A DNA stretch of 64,000 bases from the NCBI GenBank assembly GCA_004352715.1, contig SCFE01000048.1, forward strand, positions 16,044 to 80,043. Reading direction: 5' to 3'. The DNA comes from Hofstenia miamia. Lineage: Eukaryota > Xenacoelomorpha > Acoela. The notes below the pieces were generated by a model. That model had not been told where the DNA came from. It worked only from the letters and a program-made list of their open reading frames with translations, and did not search any database. Made by a program: the position numbers and the translations under genes. This document shows positions 1 through 10,877 of the stretch, piece after piece; positions within the stretch are counted from its first letter, which is position 1; each line of letters opens with the position of its first letter.

Positions 1-198
1 NNNNNNNNNNNNNNNNNNNNNNNNNNNNNNNNNNNNNNNNNNNNNNNNNNNNNNNNNNNNNNNNNNNNNNNNNNNNNNNNNNNNNNNNNNNNNNNNNNNN
101 NNNNNNNNNNNNNNNNNNNNNNNNNNNNNNNNNNNNNNNNNNNNNNNNNNNNNNNNNNNNNNNNNNNNNNNNNNNNNNNNNNNNNNNNNNNNNNNNNN
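1..198. other. Assembly gap (N)
   Basis: Run of N at the window edge; the leucine-rich fragment that follows is cut by it. Confidence 0.99.
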
Positions 199-490
199 AC
201 ATAACCTAAGGAAGTTAGAAGTAACTGAATGTTGGAGCCTTATACCACTATTTTACAAGGTCATCGAAAATATGGAACTGGACACACTTTCAGTTTCTGT
301 AAATTATAACTGTCACGCCGATATACGTTTTGGTAATGTCAAGAATCCAACTTTGCAATTTAACACAACACTTTATTGTGAGCATGTTACCAAATTCATC
401 TTTTTGAAATCGGAATATTTAGTCAAGCTAGACCTGTTCAAACCGTCTAAAAAATGTATAAAGATGTTTCTAGAAACTGCAAGCACTTAA
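199..490 (+). CDS. C-terminal fragment of a leucine-rich protein, possibly F-box/LRR type
   Basis: The frame is open from the first sequenced base after the gap to a TAA at 488-490, about 96 codons with no stop, so the internal ATG at 272 need not be the start. The opening residues (HNLRKLEVTECWSL) have the spacing of a leucine-rich repeat as in F-box/LRR proteins, and a later stretch (EYLVKLDLFKPSKK) repeats the pattern. The fragment also carries several cysteines. Seen: an open frame with leucine-rich spacing. Inferred: last exon of a host gene whose front lies in the gap. It could be chance or a pseudogene; no intron or polyA signal settles it. Confidence 0.35.
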
Positions 491-1154
491 AAGAACTGCA
501 AGTTTTCAATTTACCTATTTTTTCCTTTTAAAAATACTAGTATGTTATTTGAGTAGAAATCTATCCTAATATAAAACGAACAGTTAATTAGTAACAGTAT
601 AATTTTGTATTTAAGGAAACATTTAAAAATATAATTATTGAGAAACAAACGCAGAGATGGAAGCGGTACCTACAATTGGTGGCTATGGCCGGTGTCCAGT
701 GTTGACCGGTCCGGTACCCACATTATAACCGGTGCTCACATTATAAAGTATCGGTTTTAACCGGTTTACCGGCTTTTAACTGATTGTGACTTGGATCATG
801 CTGTTTTAGTCCGTTTTTGCATTACAAAATGCATTTGTAGAGTTGAAAGAACGTGTACTGAACGTATATGCGCTTAAGTTATTGGATTAACCCCCAAATA
901 TCTCATTGTTTATTTAGACGAAAATCTAGACAAATCAAATCGTCCAATGCTTTTTGTTGCAAATTTTAATAAATTGTTTGTTTGAATATTGGTAATAATA
1001 TGTTTATAATTATTCTATGATAGATTTTAGTAATTAATGGGACGCTGTCATTGCTTCCAAGCATTGATGATGATCATTTTGAATTTTAGTTTTAGGCATA
1101 TTTAACAAGAAACAGAAAGCCTATCTCATAGGCCAGAAACAAATAGTCATCCCT
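491..1154. other. AT-rich intergenic stretch with an ACCGGT cluster
   Basis: No coding region is recognisable. The only structure is the ACCGGT-rich block at 652-790, annotated separately. Confidence 0.6.
652..790. repeat. ACCGGT-rich block, possibly one end of a hAT element
   Basis: The block opens with CAGAGATGG, the same terminal motif as the hAT MITE at 37035-37868, and then carries several copies of CCGGT or ACCGGT within about 120 bp, including TTAACCGGTTTACC. Many hAT elements have short subterminal repeats that bind their transposase. I found no matching opposite end or target duplication, so this may be a solo end or an unrelated cluster. Confidence 0.3.
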
Positions 1155-1162
1155 GTATGACT

Positions 1163-2771
1163 TAGTGTTTTGCATATTTAAATTTAACGCTTCCAGGGCC
1201 CACCCTGCGCCCGTTTATCTTCCAATGCCCGGTGCCCGCCTGTTGGAATTCACCTAGCAGGAACGAGCGGCCCGGCCTGCCCGCCATCTACTACGAAATT
1301 TAATCAAAATACGCAAAAGAACTATATAATTTTGTTTTTTAGTGAGAAACTTCTTACGACTCCTAGAAAATTTATGAATTCTGTCAAAATCATACAGAGA
1401 TTAGTGCTTTGCATTTGTACATTTAACACTGCCTGTGTTCGTACTTTATTTTTGGACTTTAGCTCTGCCTTCAATACAGTTTTGCAAATAAGCTTAATGC
1501 AATCATTAATGAAAATTTGTGTGAAAATCATAAATGGTTTGGTAATTGGCTGCATTCCTATTTAAGTGATTGGAAACAATGTGTTGTTACCTCTTATAGC
1601 AAATCATCTAAGCATAAAGAAACATTAGTGGGCATAGCTCAAGGTGGTTCAAGCAGCCCAATTCTCTGCTACACGAACAACATAAAACTTCTAAATGATA
1701 TTGCAGTGGCAATGCTATAAAGTATTGTAGCAATAAACCAACTGAAAAGTCGTATCTTTTAAGATTCTCTGATGATACAGCTTTAATAGCCGTAATCAAG
1801 CATAATAGTGCAAAAGAAGATTTACAAGGAACCAAAAAAATGTTAACTTCATTTTTGATCAATTCAATGATATGAATCTTTTGCTAAATAACAATAAAAC
1901 TAAAGAATTGATTTTTGCGAATAATAACTTAAAAAATGAAGCACTACTACAGTATGGTAATTATGCTCCCCTTTGCATAAATGGATACACCATTGAATCT
2001 GTTACATGCTGCGAATATCTGAGTGTCATCATCGATAACAAATTATCATTTGAGAAACATATAGGAAAAATTCGGAAGAAATTTTGATTCATTACTAACT
2101 CACTTATGTTTGTTAGTAGATTTATAAATGAAAACACGCGTTAATATGTATTCAAAACTTATATTTTTAGTGTTATTACATATGCTTCATTGGTATGGTT
2201 TGGACATCTGAATAATTCACAAAAACAAAAACTAATAAGAGCACTTAACCATGTTTCTTCTTCACTGCGTCTACCAGAAGAAGATATTATACATGAATGC
2301 AATAAAACCCTCATAGTTTGTTTCAAAACTGTTGAAATAACATTATATCCAACAATAAACATCCTCTTCACTGGATAATGTGCAGCAAAGAATGGGACTC
2401 ACATATGTCTCTCAGGCATCTCATTAACACTTTATATTGCAGGACGTCTAGGAAACGTTGCAAGTCAATATCTGACAACAAATACATTACTTGATTGCTT
2501 ATAAAAACTGAATATTACCTATTGCTGTTTGGATTGCAACCTTTCCTTTTATCATATATATATATAATTAAAGTGAAATCTTGGAATGAACATATCATCC
2601 CTACTGATATAAAATATTTCACCGTCATTACAGCATATTACCTTAGCATTATACTAGACTTTATTTGAGCGGGCATAGCATATGCCCGGTTACTTGTGCA
2701 CCCGATGCCCGTCCGCCCGGTGCCTTCCCTCCCTTCTGCCCGGCGGACTCGGGCCTGACCGCAAAACACTA
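1163..2771. mobile_element. Non-autonomous hAT-like element (1.6 kb) with perfect 8-bp target duplication
   Basis: The ends are perfect 11-bp inverted repeats (TAGTGTTTTGC at 1163-1173, its complement at 2761-2771). They are flanked on both sides by the identical octamer GTATGACT (1155-1162 and 2772-2779). An 8-bp duplication with short inverted repeats is the hAT signature. Just inside each end lie GC-rich blocks full of GCCCG/CCCGG (about 1195-1285 and 2670-2755), unlike the AT-rich surroundings and possibly transposase-binding repeats. No transposase is visible; the interior is LINE reverse-transcriptase debris, so the element either captured a LINE or was invaded by one. Confidence 0.8.
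1330..2500 (+). pseudogene. L2/CR1-like LINE reverse transcriptase remnant
   Basis: RT blocks are readable in order across several frames. Motif A is LFLDFSSAFNTV (about 1445-1485), motif B is GIAQGGSSSPIL (about 1633-1670), motif C is FSDDTALIA (about 1767-1795). After these come EYLSVIIDNKLSFEKH (about 2012-2060) and the C-terminal part near 2190-2380. The wording of motif A is typical of L2 and related clades. Frame changes and stops make it a pseudogene. It lies wholly inside the hAT-like element. A second, diverged copy of its last 300 bp is at 8262-8600. Confidence 0.75.
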
Positions 2772-3018
2772 GTATGACTGTCCCATGAGTCGCACTCATG
2801 AAACTGGCACCAGTAGCAGTCTTGCCAACCGGGTTTACACTGTATCACCGTTTGTATACCCGAAAACTTAACAGACAGATTTCTTGAACGCTAAAGCCCT
2901 CACATCACATGCACAAAGTACACATGATGTCACCTTCTTCTAACCTCGTGTTTAACGTCAACTGTAGGTGCGGGACTCCGTGGAGCAACGGGCCCTTTGA
3001 CTTTTAATTAAGCGCCCA

Positions 3019-3485
3019 CTTCTGGTTCGGCCTTCAGCTTGGCTTGTTGGCTTATCCAGGAACCACCGCGGTTTTGCGCACTACACTTTCGGTTCACATA
3101 GTATGTAGTAAAAGGAGAGAAGAGCTAAAGCAAAGATTAGTTGCAGAAGCTGAGAAACTAAGAAAATATAGGGCAAGAGCAAAGCAAGCAAGAGACAACA
3201 TGAAGTTTCAGGCCCAAGAAGGACGATTCTACAAAGAACTAGATGCAGGAGAAAAGGCTACAACTAGAGCAGGCGAGGATGCAGTAAGGTTCTGGGAGAA
3301 TATATGGGGAAGTGAGGGACTAGAGATAGAGAGTGAGCAGATGCAGAAGGAATTCAGACAAGAAGAAGAAGTAATCACAACTGCAAAGCTGAAGAAGGCT
3401 CTAAAGAAGATGAAGAATTGGAAGGCCCCAGGATGAAGAAGTTCACAAGTGTTCATGAGAGACTAGCAGAAGCATTGGAGGAGTG
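3019..3485 (+). repeat. Left copy of a 467-bp direct duplication around a single N
   Basis: This segment and 3487-3953 are the same length and differ at one base that I could see (AAAAGG versus AAACGG near 3110/3578). The single N at 3486 sits exactly between them. An unresolved overlap between two contigs is the simplest explanation. Confidence 0.9.
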
Positions 3486-4672
3486 NCTTCTGGTTCGGCC
3501 TTCAGCTTGGCTTGTTGGCTTATCCAGGAACCACCGCGGTTTTGCGCACTACACTTTCGGTTCACATAGTATGTAGTAAACGGAGAGAAGAGCTAAAGCA
3601 AAGATTAGTTGCAGAAGCTGAGAAACTAAGAAAATATAGGGCAAGAGCAAAGCAAGCAAGAGACAACATGAAGTTTCAGGCCCAAGAAGGACGATTCTAC
3701 AAAGAACTAGATGCAGGAGAAAAGGCTACAACTAGAGCAGGCGAGGATGCAGTAAGGTTCTGGGAGAATATATGGGGAAGTGAGGGACTAGAGATAGAGA
3801 GTGAGCAGATGCAGAAGGAATTCAGACAAGAAGAAGAAGTAATCACAACTGCAAAGCTGAAGAAGGCTCTAAAGAAGATGAAGAATTGGAAGGCCCCAGG
3901 ATGAAGAAGTTCACAAGTGTTCATGAGAGACTAGCAGAAGCATTGGAGGAGTGCGTGGTGAGTGGCTGTCCAGAGTGGATGGTAGTGGGAAGGACATTTC
4001 TGATGCAGAAGGACCCAAAGAAAGGTAGTGAATCAAGCAAATTCAGGCCAATAACATGTCTGCCTGCCAACAACATGGAAATTGCTAACTTCTGTGATTT
4101 CAAGTAGGCTTAACACCATCACAGAAAGGTTAAAGGAGACCGGCATAGGGTATAAGATGGAGAAGAATGGTAGAGCAGTAAGTCACCTGTGGTACATGGA
4201 CGACCTGAAGATGTATGCTAGTTCAAGGAAAATGTTGCAGAAGCAAGTGGAGACATTGGCGAAGGCAAGCAGAGATTCTGGGTTGGAATTTGGATTAGGA
4301 AAGTTAGCGACAGTGACAATGACCAGAGGCAAGTGCACTGCTGGAGGTCACTAAGGAGTTAAGGAAGATAAGAGCTGACAGCGAAGGAAAGGAGGTATAC
4401 CAGAGCAGGATGGAATCAGAGAGACAAACAAGGTATAGGCAGAAGGCAATGCATGGAGAATACTGGAGGAACACAGAAAAGTGTGACAGAGAAGAGAGCA
4501 ACAAGTGGTTAAAGAAAGCAGGACTTAAAAGAAAAACAGAAGCATTGATAATGGCAGCACAGGAGCAAGCAATAAGAACAAACTGGGTGAAGAAGCACAT
4601 AGACAGAAGAGTGGAAGTAAGTGATAAGTGTAGGCTATGTAAGAAAGAGTGTGAGACAGTAGATCATCTGAT
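3105..4672 (+). mobile_element. R4/R2-group LINE, broken by deletions
   Basis: Pieces of one ORF appear in order. A lysine/glutamate-rich pre-RT region (3105-3435, again 3573-3903) ends in the conserved KNWKAPG block. After a deletion come KKFTSVHERLAEALEECV and FRPITCLP (3901-4060). After another deletion the catalytic block SHLWYMDDLKMYAS appears with both aspartates (about 4185-4230), then GLEFGLGK. The C-terminal part (4410-4672) holds a Cys-His segment, CRLCKKECETVDH, as found before the restriction-like endonuclease of R2/R4-type elements. It runs into the 4673 gap. The clade is assigned from memory of these families; the RT and zinc motifs are directly visible. Confidence 0.75.
3487..3953 (+). 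repeat. Right copy of the 467-bp duplication
   Basis: Near-identical to 3019-3485. Only this copy runs on into the rest of the R4-like element, so it is probably the correctly joined one. Confidence 0.9.
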
Positions 4673-5672
4673 NNNNNNNNNNNNNNNNNNNNNNNNNNNN
4701 NNNNNNNNNNNNNNNNNNNNNNNNNNNNNNNNNNNNNNNNNNNNNNNNNNNNNNNNNNNNNNNNNNNNNNNNNNNNNNNNNNNNNNNNNNNNNNNNNNNN
4801 NNNNNNNNNNNNNNNNNNNNNNNNNNNNNNNNNNNNNNNNNNNNNNNNNNNNNNNNNNNNNNNNNNNNNNNNNNNNNNNNNNNNNNNNNNNNNNNNNNNN
4901 NNNNNNNNNNNNNNNNNNNNNNNNNNNNNNNNNNNNNNNNNNNNNNNNNNNNNNNNNNNNNNNNNNNNNNNNNNNNNNNNNNNNNNNNNNNNNNNNNNNN
5001 NNNNNNNNNNNNNNNNNNNNNNNNNNNNNNNNNNNNNNNNNNNNNNNNNNNNNNNNNNNNNNNNNNNNNNNNNNNNNNNNNNNNNNNNNNNNNNNNNNNN
5101 NNNNNNNNNNNNNNNNNNNNNNNNNNNNNNNNNNNNNNNNNNNNNNNNNNNNNNNNNNNNNNNNNNNNNNNNNNNNNNNNNNNNNNNNNNNNNNNNNNNN
5201 NNNNNNNNNNNNNNNNNNNNNNNNNNNNNNNNNNNNNNNNNNNNNNNNNNNNNNNNNNNNNNNNNNNNNNNNNNNNNNNNNNNNNNNNNNNNNNNNNNNN
5301 NNNNNNNNNNNNNNNNNNNNNNNNNNNNNNNNNNNNNNNNNNNNNNNNNNNNNNNNNNNNNNNNNNNNNNNNNNNNNNNNNNNNNNNNNNNNNNNNNNNN
5401 NNNNNNNNNNNNNNNNNNNNNNNNNNNNNNNNNNNNNNNNNNNNNNNNNNNNNNNNNNNNNNNNNNNNNNNNNNNNNNNNNNNNNNNNNNNNNNNNNNNN
5501 NNNNNNNNNNNNNNNNNNNNNNNNNNNNNNNNNNNNNNNNNNNNNNNNNNNNNNNNNNNNNNNNNNNNNNNNNNNNNNNNNNNNNNNNNNNNNNNNNNNN
5601 NNNNNNNNNNNNNNNNNNNNNNNNNNNNNNNNNNNNNNNNNNNNNNNNNNNNNNNNNNNNNNNNNNNNNNNN
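4673..5672. other. Assembly gap (1000 N)
   Basis: Exactly 1000 N, probably a default size. R4-like sequence faces it from both sides in opposite orientations. Confidence 0.99.
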
Positions 5673-6052
5673 AACTCCCTAAGTTCATTCTTGTTCCATC
5701 TAACTATTCCTGCCAAATATCTCAACACTGGTATCGCCCACGTATTAATTGCCTTTATGCTGTTCTGCCCATTTAATGCTGACTTCTGTAGTACCTTCCT
5801 TACTCTCCTCTTGTATTCTTTCCTTAGCCTCATCTTCATTTCCTCGTGATCTGTTCTGTCTTTCTCTATCACACCTAAGTACTTGTACCCCTCCTTGACT
5901 TCCTCAATCTTATCCCCACTGCTTGTCCTCAAGCCATCCCCATCCACACACTTGCCTCTAGTCATTGTCACTGCTGCACACTTTCCTAATCCAAACTCCA
6001 ACCCTGAATCTCTGCTTGCCTTCTCCAATGTCTCAACTTGCTTCTGCAGCAT
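5673..6052 (-). mobile_element. R4/R2-group LINE fragment (post-RT region)
   Basis: Read on the minus strand, it encodes the stretch just after the catalytic motif: MLQKQVETLEKASRDSG, GLEFGLGKCAAVTMTRGK, VKEGYKYLGVIEKDRTDH, NTWAIPVLRYLAGIVRW. It is close to the copies at 4230-4350 and 8605-9520. It starts abruptly at 6052 and runs into the gap at 5672. It is in frame with the unrelated ORF upstream. Confidence 0.75.
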
Positions 6053-6622
6053 TATTATTATTGAGCTACGTTGTTGACCCTCAGTTTTCTGGGTTATAAA
6101 GCACTTTAGTCCTTCCTCAATTTCCGATTTAGATAAATTAATTTTTCGTAAATTCCGTCTTTCATTCTGAATATAATCTTCATTAAGTTTTAGAACTTCA
6201 GACAATTTTTGAAAGGATGTATTTGTTTCATAGCATATTAGTTTCACTAATTTCAAAAGATCATTTTTAGAATCAATATCCTTGCATAGGTTGCGGCATT
6301 CTTCAATGTGTTTAAATGATTCTTTTTCATGTAAGGCAATAGTTTCTTTCCGAATATCATCAAAAGTAAAGTTTATGAAACCTGCCAGGAATTCCATTTT
6401 TTGAGTTAGTTCTCTCTTAATCATCATATTTTCCAGAGTTTTAATAATATTATCATGAGCAAACTTAAGAAGTTTGTCCGGGTTCATCTTGGACATTCTG
6501 ACATTGTTTAGAAATTTCCTCAGAAGTCTGTTTAAATTAAGAAGCAACTTCTTATCGTCAGGCTCTGCGTTTTCAATGATCGATTTCGTTGAAGGTTTCT
6601 TATTAGTATCAGGGTACATCAT
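6053..6622 (-). CDS. Helical hypothetical protein segment fused in frame to LINE sequence
   Basis: From an ATG at 6620-6622 (minus strand) about 190 codons are open before the frame enters R4-like sequence at an ATTATTATTATT tract. The product is rich in K, E, N and L with several likely helices (for example KKLLLNLNRLLRKFLNN, LLKLVKLICYETNTSFQKL). I do not recognise a family. It has no RT-like motif and is not repeated elsewhere in the window. It may be a host exon hit by a LINE, or the N-terminal part of another element. Coding status rests on its length alone in AT-rich DNA. Confidence 0.4.
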
Positions 6623-8254
6623 TAAAGTTTCTTAAAAGTTTAATTTCTACGACGCGTTTCGACAATAGTAAAAATGCGAAATTCTCAATATTTCATGGGC
6701 ATATACTATAGGGGAAAACAAAGGAAAAGCGTGCCTCGCAAGAGAAATTGAGAACCTATGGAAGACGATGAAAGACGATGTATGCTTCAGAAACAAACTT
6801 CATTGGATATGAATCTTTGCCTAGACAAACTACTAATATAATTAGTGGGAACACTCTAAGCATGGTCGTGTGACATTCATTCAAAATTACATCCGAAACA
6901 AATGTTCTAATTATTTCACTTTTATTTTTTTATTAATAAATATTTCAGTGCAAACACTTGTTTCCACGACTGTATATTGATGAATTACATTTTGTCTATA
7001 TTTATTCTTATAATTTATGACATAATTTTGTTACTTGAAGATTAAATTAGCTTCCATTCGTAAAGTCAAATATGTTTCTTTTATTTAAAGGATTAGCCTA
7101 ATACCAATGAAGATTTTAGAAACTGTATTTACGTTATGCTTATTTGAAAAAATTAGCCTGTGTTCCATATAAAGAACGTTCTAAATATACAGAATATGAA
7201 TTTAGATAATGCAGTATCTTAAATGGCATTTTATGTCTACATTTTTAGCATACACTTTCCAAATATAAATAAATAAAAGGGTATTTGTTATGCTAGTATG
7301 ATGGTTTTAATAATGTCGGCGTTCCTCAAAACTCATCTCTACTTTCTTTCTGTCAATTCTAATTTCCGGTTACTCCATAATGCTGTATTTGTCAGTAATA
7401 TTTTTTATTCAATGTTTTCCGAAATTGCAAACGTAGCTAATTGGAAATGACAGTTAATATACAATGCTATTGAGCTGAGAAATTAAATTATTTCGATTGA
7501 GAGAAGCAAATGCTAATAAAAATCAATTAATTTTACCTCATTACAAACATAATTTTGTTTGCAACTAATGTATTAATATAAATTACAAATACATGCTTAT
7601 TATATATATATACATAAATTAAATTGGGTTTATATTTAAAATCTCACTGGGTTTCAACTTATTTATTTTTTTACAAAAAGAATCGCTTTTTATTCTTTGA
7701 TTTTATGGTCTGGAAGTTCCTTTTAGCAAATAATTTGCTAATGATTTCAAAGAATTATCTGTCGAAGTTTTTTTTGTTATAATACATGTTCTGACGTAAG
7801 AGCCAACAGTGAAATTTCACTAGAAAGAGTGTCTCTTAATGATTCATGGTTAGTTAATTTAATTATGCTATCGGAAATTCGCTTCTAACATGGAAAAACA
7901 CACACTACACATTTGTGTAGTAGTTTTCTCCACAACTCTAGCGATAAAACTTGAATTCTTTTTCCAAATCGTTTTGAAAGAACTTGATGCAACCAAATCC
8001 ATCATATTTTAAACTAATTATCTTTGTAGTAAAATTATTAAGTATAAATACGTGAATATTTTAGTTAGGGCCTATGACTTTGTACATATAATGAATTTAG
8101 TGAATTAGCCAGAAGAATGTTTATTTAGGTGCTTCTGACAATAGCTAAAACTTGTTTAATGCAAAAACAAATTATGTTTCAGTAGTCAAATTTTGACATT
8201 GTTTCATTTGTGAATCATTGACTCCATAGAAAAAATTCTCAAGGAAGTATACTT
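6623..8254. other. AT-rich stretch without recognisable genes
   Basis: No ORF over 60 codons and no repeat I can name. There is a short (TA)n near 7600. Confidence 0.6.
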
Positions 8255-8261
8255 CATTTCT

Positions 8262-8600
8262 AACACACATAGGTTTGTTAGTTGATTTATAAATGAGAAC
8301 GCTAGTTGGTACATATTGAAGACTTATATTCTTAGTGTTATCACATATGTTTCATCGCATGATTTGAACTGAGTAATTTACAAAAAACAACTTGAAAAGA
8401 GCACTTAAGCATGTTTTTTCTTCATTGAGTTTGCCAGAAGAAGATATTACATGTATACACAGATGCAATAATGCCCTCATAACTTGTTTTAAAAACTCTG
8501 TAAACAACATCATATCCAAAAATAAGTCACATATGTTTTAGGGCATCACAGTAACACTTTCTATTGCAGGATGTCTAAAAAACAGAAAGCATTTACTGTA
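8262..8600 (+). pseudogene. L2/CR1-like LINE C-terminal remnant
   Basis: The DNA aligns by eye with 2098-2460 over most of its length (shared blocks include TTTGTTAGTAGATTTATAAA-like, CTTATATT-TTAGTGTTAT and CCAGAAGAAGATATTA). It encodes the same post-RT region with stops and indels. It directly abuts the R4-like copy that follows. Confidence 0.6.
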
Positions 8601-8604
8601 CTTG

Positions 8605-9520
8605 CAGGTCAAAATTGCTTCTGCTTCTACAGTTTCCTCCACACTTAGCAGCCTTTTCCCTCCCTTATGCCTTGCCATGTACAGCCTATCTACATCTCCA
8701 TTTAAGTTGAATGCTCTATCTGCTGCTAGTATCTTCCTTGTCTCCCTGTCTAACTCCCTCAGTTCATTCTTATTCCACCTAACTATTCCTGCTGAGTGTC
8801 TTAACGCTGGTATTGCCCACATACTAATTGCCTTTATGCTGTTGTGCTCATTCAGTGCTGACTTCTGTAGTACCTTTCTTACTCTCCTCTTGTATTCTTT
8901 TCTTAACCTCGTCTTCATTTCCGCATGATCGGTTCTATCTTTCTCTATCAGCCTTAAGTACTTGTACCCCTCCTTGACTTCCTCAATCTTATCCCCACTG
9001 CTCGTTTTCAAACCATCTACATCTATACACTTGCCTCTGGTCATTGTCACTGCCGCACACTTTTCTAATAAAAACTCCAACCCAGACTCTCTACTTGCCA
9101 TCTCCAATGTTTCCATTGGTTTCATGAACTTCTTCTTTGAACTAGCAAATATCTTCAGGTAGTCCATGTACCATAGGTGACTCACTGCTCTACCATTCTT
9201 CTCCAGCTTATACCCTATGCTTGTCTCCTTTAAACTCTCTGTGATAGGGATTAAGCTAACTACAAACAGTAGTGGTGTTAAGCTGTCTCCCTGGAATATG
9301 CCTCCCCGAAACCTCAACCTGTGCCCGTCTATCTCAGCCTGCCATTTTCCCATCTCTCTCTCTAAGAATTCAACCTGTTTCCGTGAAACTCCATTAAACT
9401 TTAGCGGTCTCAATACCCACTTATGTGCTATACTATCATATGCCTTCCTGTAATATATCCATGCCATTGCTAAATTTGTCTTCCTTCTACAATTCTCAAT
9501 CACTGCCTGGTCTTATAACA
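8605..9520 (-). pseudogene. R4/R2-group LINE reverse transcriptase, catalytically dead copy
   Basis: A 321-codon frame (8538-9503, minus) covers RT motif A (AMAWIYYRKAYDSI), the block RGGIFQGDSLTPLLF (motif B), motif C (SHLWYMDYLKIFAS) and the post-RT region to WAIPALRHSAGIVRW and ELDRETRKILAADRA. In the intact R2/R4 pattern motif A reads IDYRKAYDS and motif C reads MDD. Here one catalytic Asp in each motif is Tyr, so the enzyme cannot be active even though the frame is open. Both ends are truncated, and the last codons run into L2-like sequence. Confidence 0.8.
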
Positions 9521-9551
9521 ACCGATCTTTGCATCCTCTAGTCTTTGTTTA

Positions 9552-10325
9552 CACCTTCAAAACTGAAAGCATATAGCAGTAAAGTAATTAAAGTTCAGTA
9601 ATTTACGTTAAAATAATCTCTACATACATGCCACTTCTTTCAAGTTGATTTTAAAAAAGTCCCTTTTGTAACTGTTCTGTTAATGCGGTTTCTTATAATA
9701 TAGAACTCCTTGATTGAACTTATGCCGAGAACAATTCTGTTGACATTTGCAAGATTAACACGCTGTATTTATGAGGAAAATGGTGAGGGAATTAAATAGC
9801 GTTGTGTAATCGGCATATTGAATAACATGCCAGTAGCCTGTATTTCCTTAACTGGTTAACATACTACATATGAAAAAATCAAAGATGCGAACATTGACAT
9901 GGCCGAAAAGCAGTTTTTAAATTAAACTCAACTTAAAAAAGTTTCATTAAGTTAAAATGGATAAAAGAGCAACGCTTTAATTTAAAAAGTGTAATTTCTT
10001 ATGATCGATACCATTAAAGGCTCTTGAAATATATAAACTAAGAAAGTGTGTGATATTCACTATTTTTAATGCCAGTAACGTAACAAAGCACCATTAGATG
10101 ATGTAGCGTTTCGTAGGAATATTGAACACTAAAATAATGATTATATTCATGTACATTCTTTTTATTTGGATTAATCTTAAACCACCTGGTTTCCTTTTTT
10201 AACAACAAACCGCTTTTCTACATTTACAAAGAATTTTTTCAAAGCCTATTAACAAATTTTAAAATACTGAGGCATGGGAAACTTCATGTAGCGGCACAAC
10301 TCCATGGGACAGAGCTGGATCCTCT
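9552..10325. repeat. Interspersed repeat, copy 1 (uninterrupted)
   Basis: Starts at CACCTTCAAAACTGAAA and is clearly homologous to 55649-55762 plus 56282-56942 (shared blocks AAGTCCCTTTTGTAACTGTT, ATGCCGAGAACAATTCT, TAACAAAGCACCATTAGATG, GAGGCATGGGA). No protein domain is recognisable in either copy. This copy gives the empty-site version of the LINE insertion seen in copy 2. Confidence 0.75.
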
Positions 10326-10731
10326 CATGTGGTGATTTCAGATTTCATGAAAATTGTTCAAAAATCCCCGAGCTGTTTAGGTTGTCGTGTAATTATATCT
10401 TTTCAAAATATTTATATTAAAAAAACTATTTGAAAATGCTATAATTCCAAAGTAGAGATATTAATTTAGCCACCGAGTTTTAGTAATTAAACTATATTCT
10501 TTGTCATAAAGCCTCCAGTTTTCTATTATTTATACTAAGGAATTTGTAAAGTTTGCTAAAAGAAATCTTTAAAAAACGTAGTTTTGATTAACGCCAGTGC
10601 AAATAGTGCGTTTTCAAATGCTCGAACTAGGATTTTTTCAAGCCATGAAAAAAAATTCCTAATTTATACGTTCAAATCCCAAATTCTGGGAACTACGAGT
10701 CGTTTATGATCTGTGATTCGACAGTAGATTT

Positions 10732-10877
10732 CAGGAGCGTACGCAGGATTTTCTGACGGGGAAACACGTTAGACTTTAAATTATTTTATTTTTTACGTTT
10801 TGATTTTTCCAAATACGCAATCAATTCTGAAAACCTGACGGGGGCATTTCACCATGTCCACCTTGCGTACGCTACTG
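10732..10877. mobile_element. hAT-type MITE, GCGTACGC family, copy 1 (146 bp)
   Basis: Inverted ends are CAGGAGCGTACGCAGG and, at the other side, the complement of CAGTAGCGTACGCAAGG. Flanking octamers GTAGATTT and CTAAATTT agree at six of eight places, as expected for an aged hAT duplication. Inside each end is a shared TCTGACGGG / CCTGACGGGGGCATT block. Other members are at 39019 and 45841. Confidence 0.7.

Noticed and set aside
4410-5849. Long ORFs that span N runs here and at the 18395, 22599, 34842 and 36731 gaps
   Set aside because: Their length comes from translating N; only the sequenced ends were interpreted.
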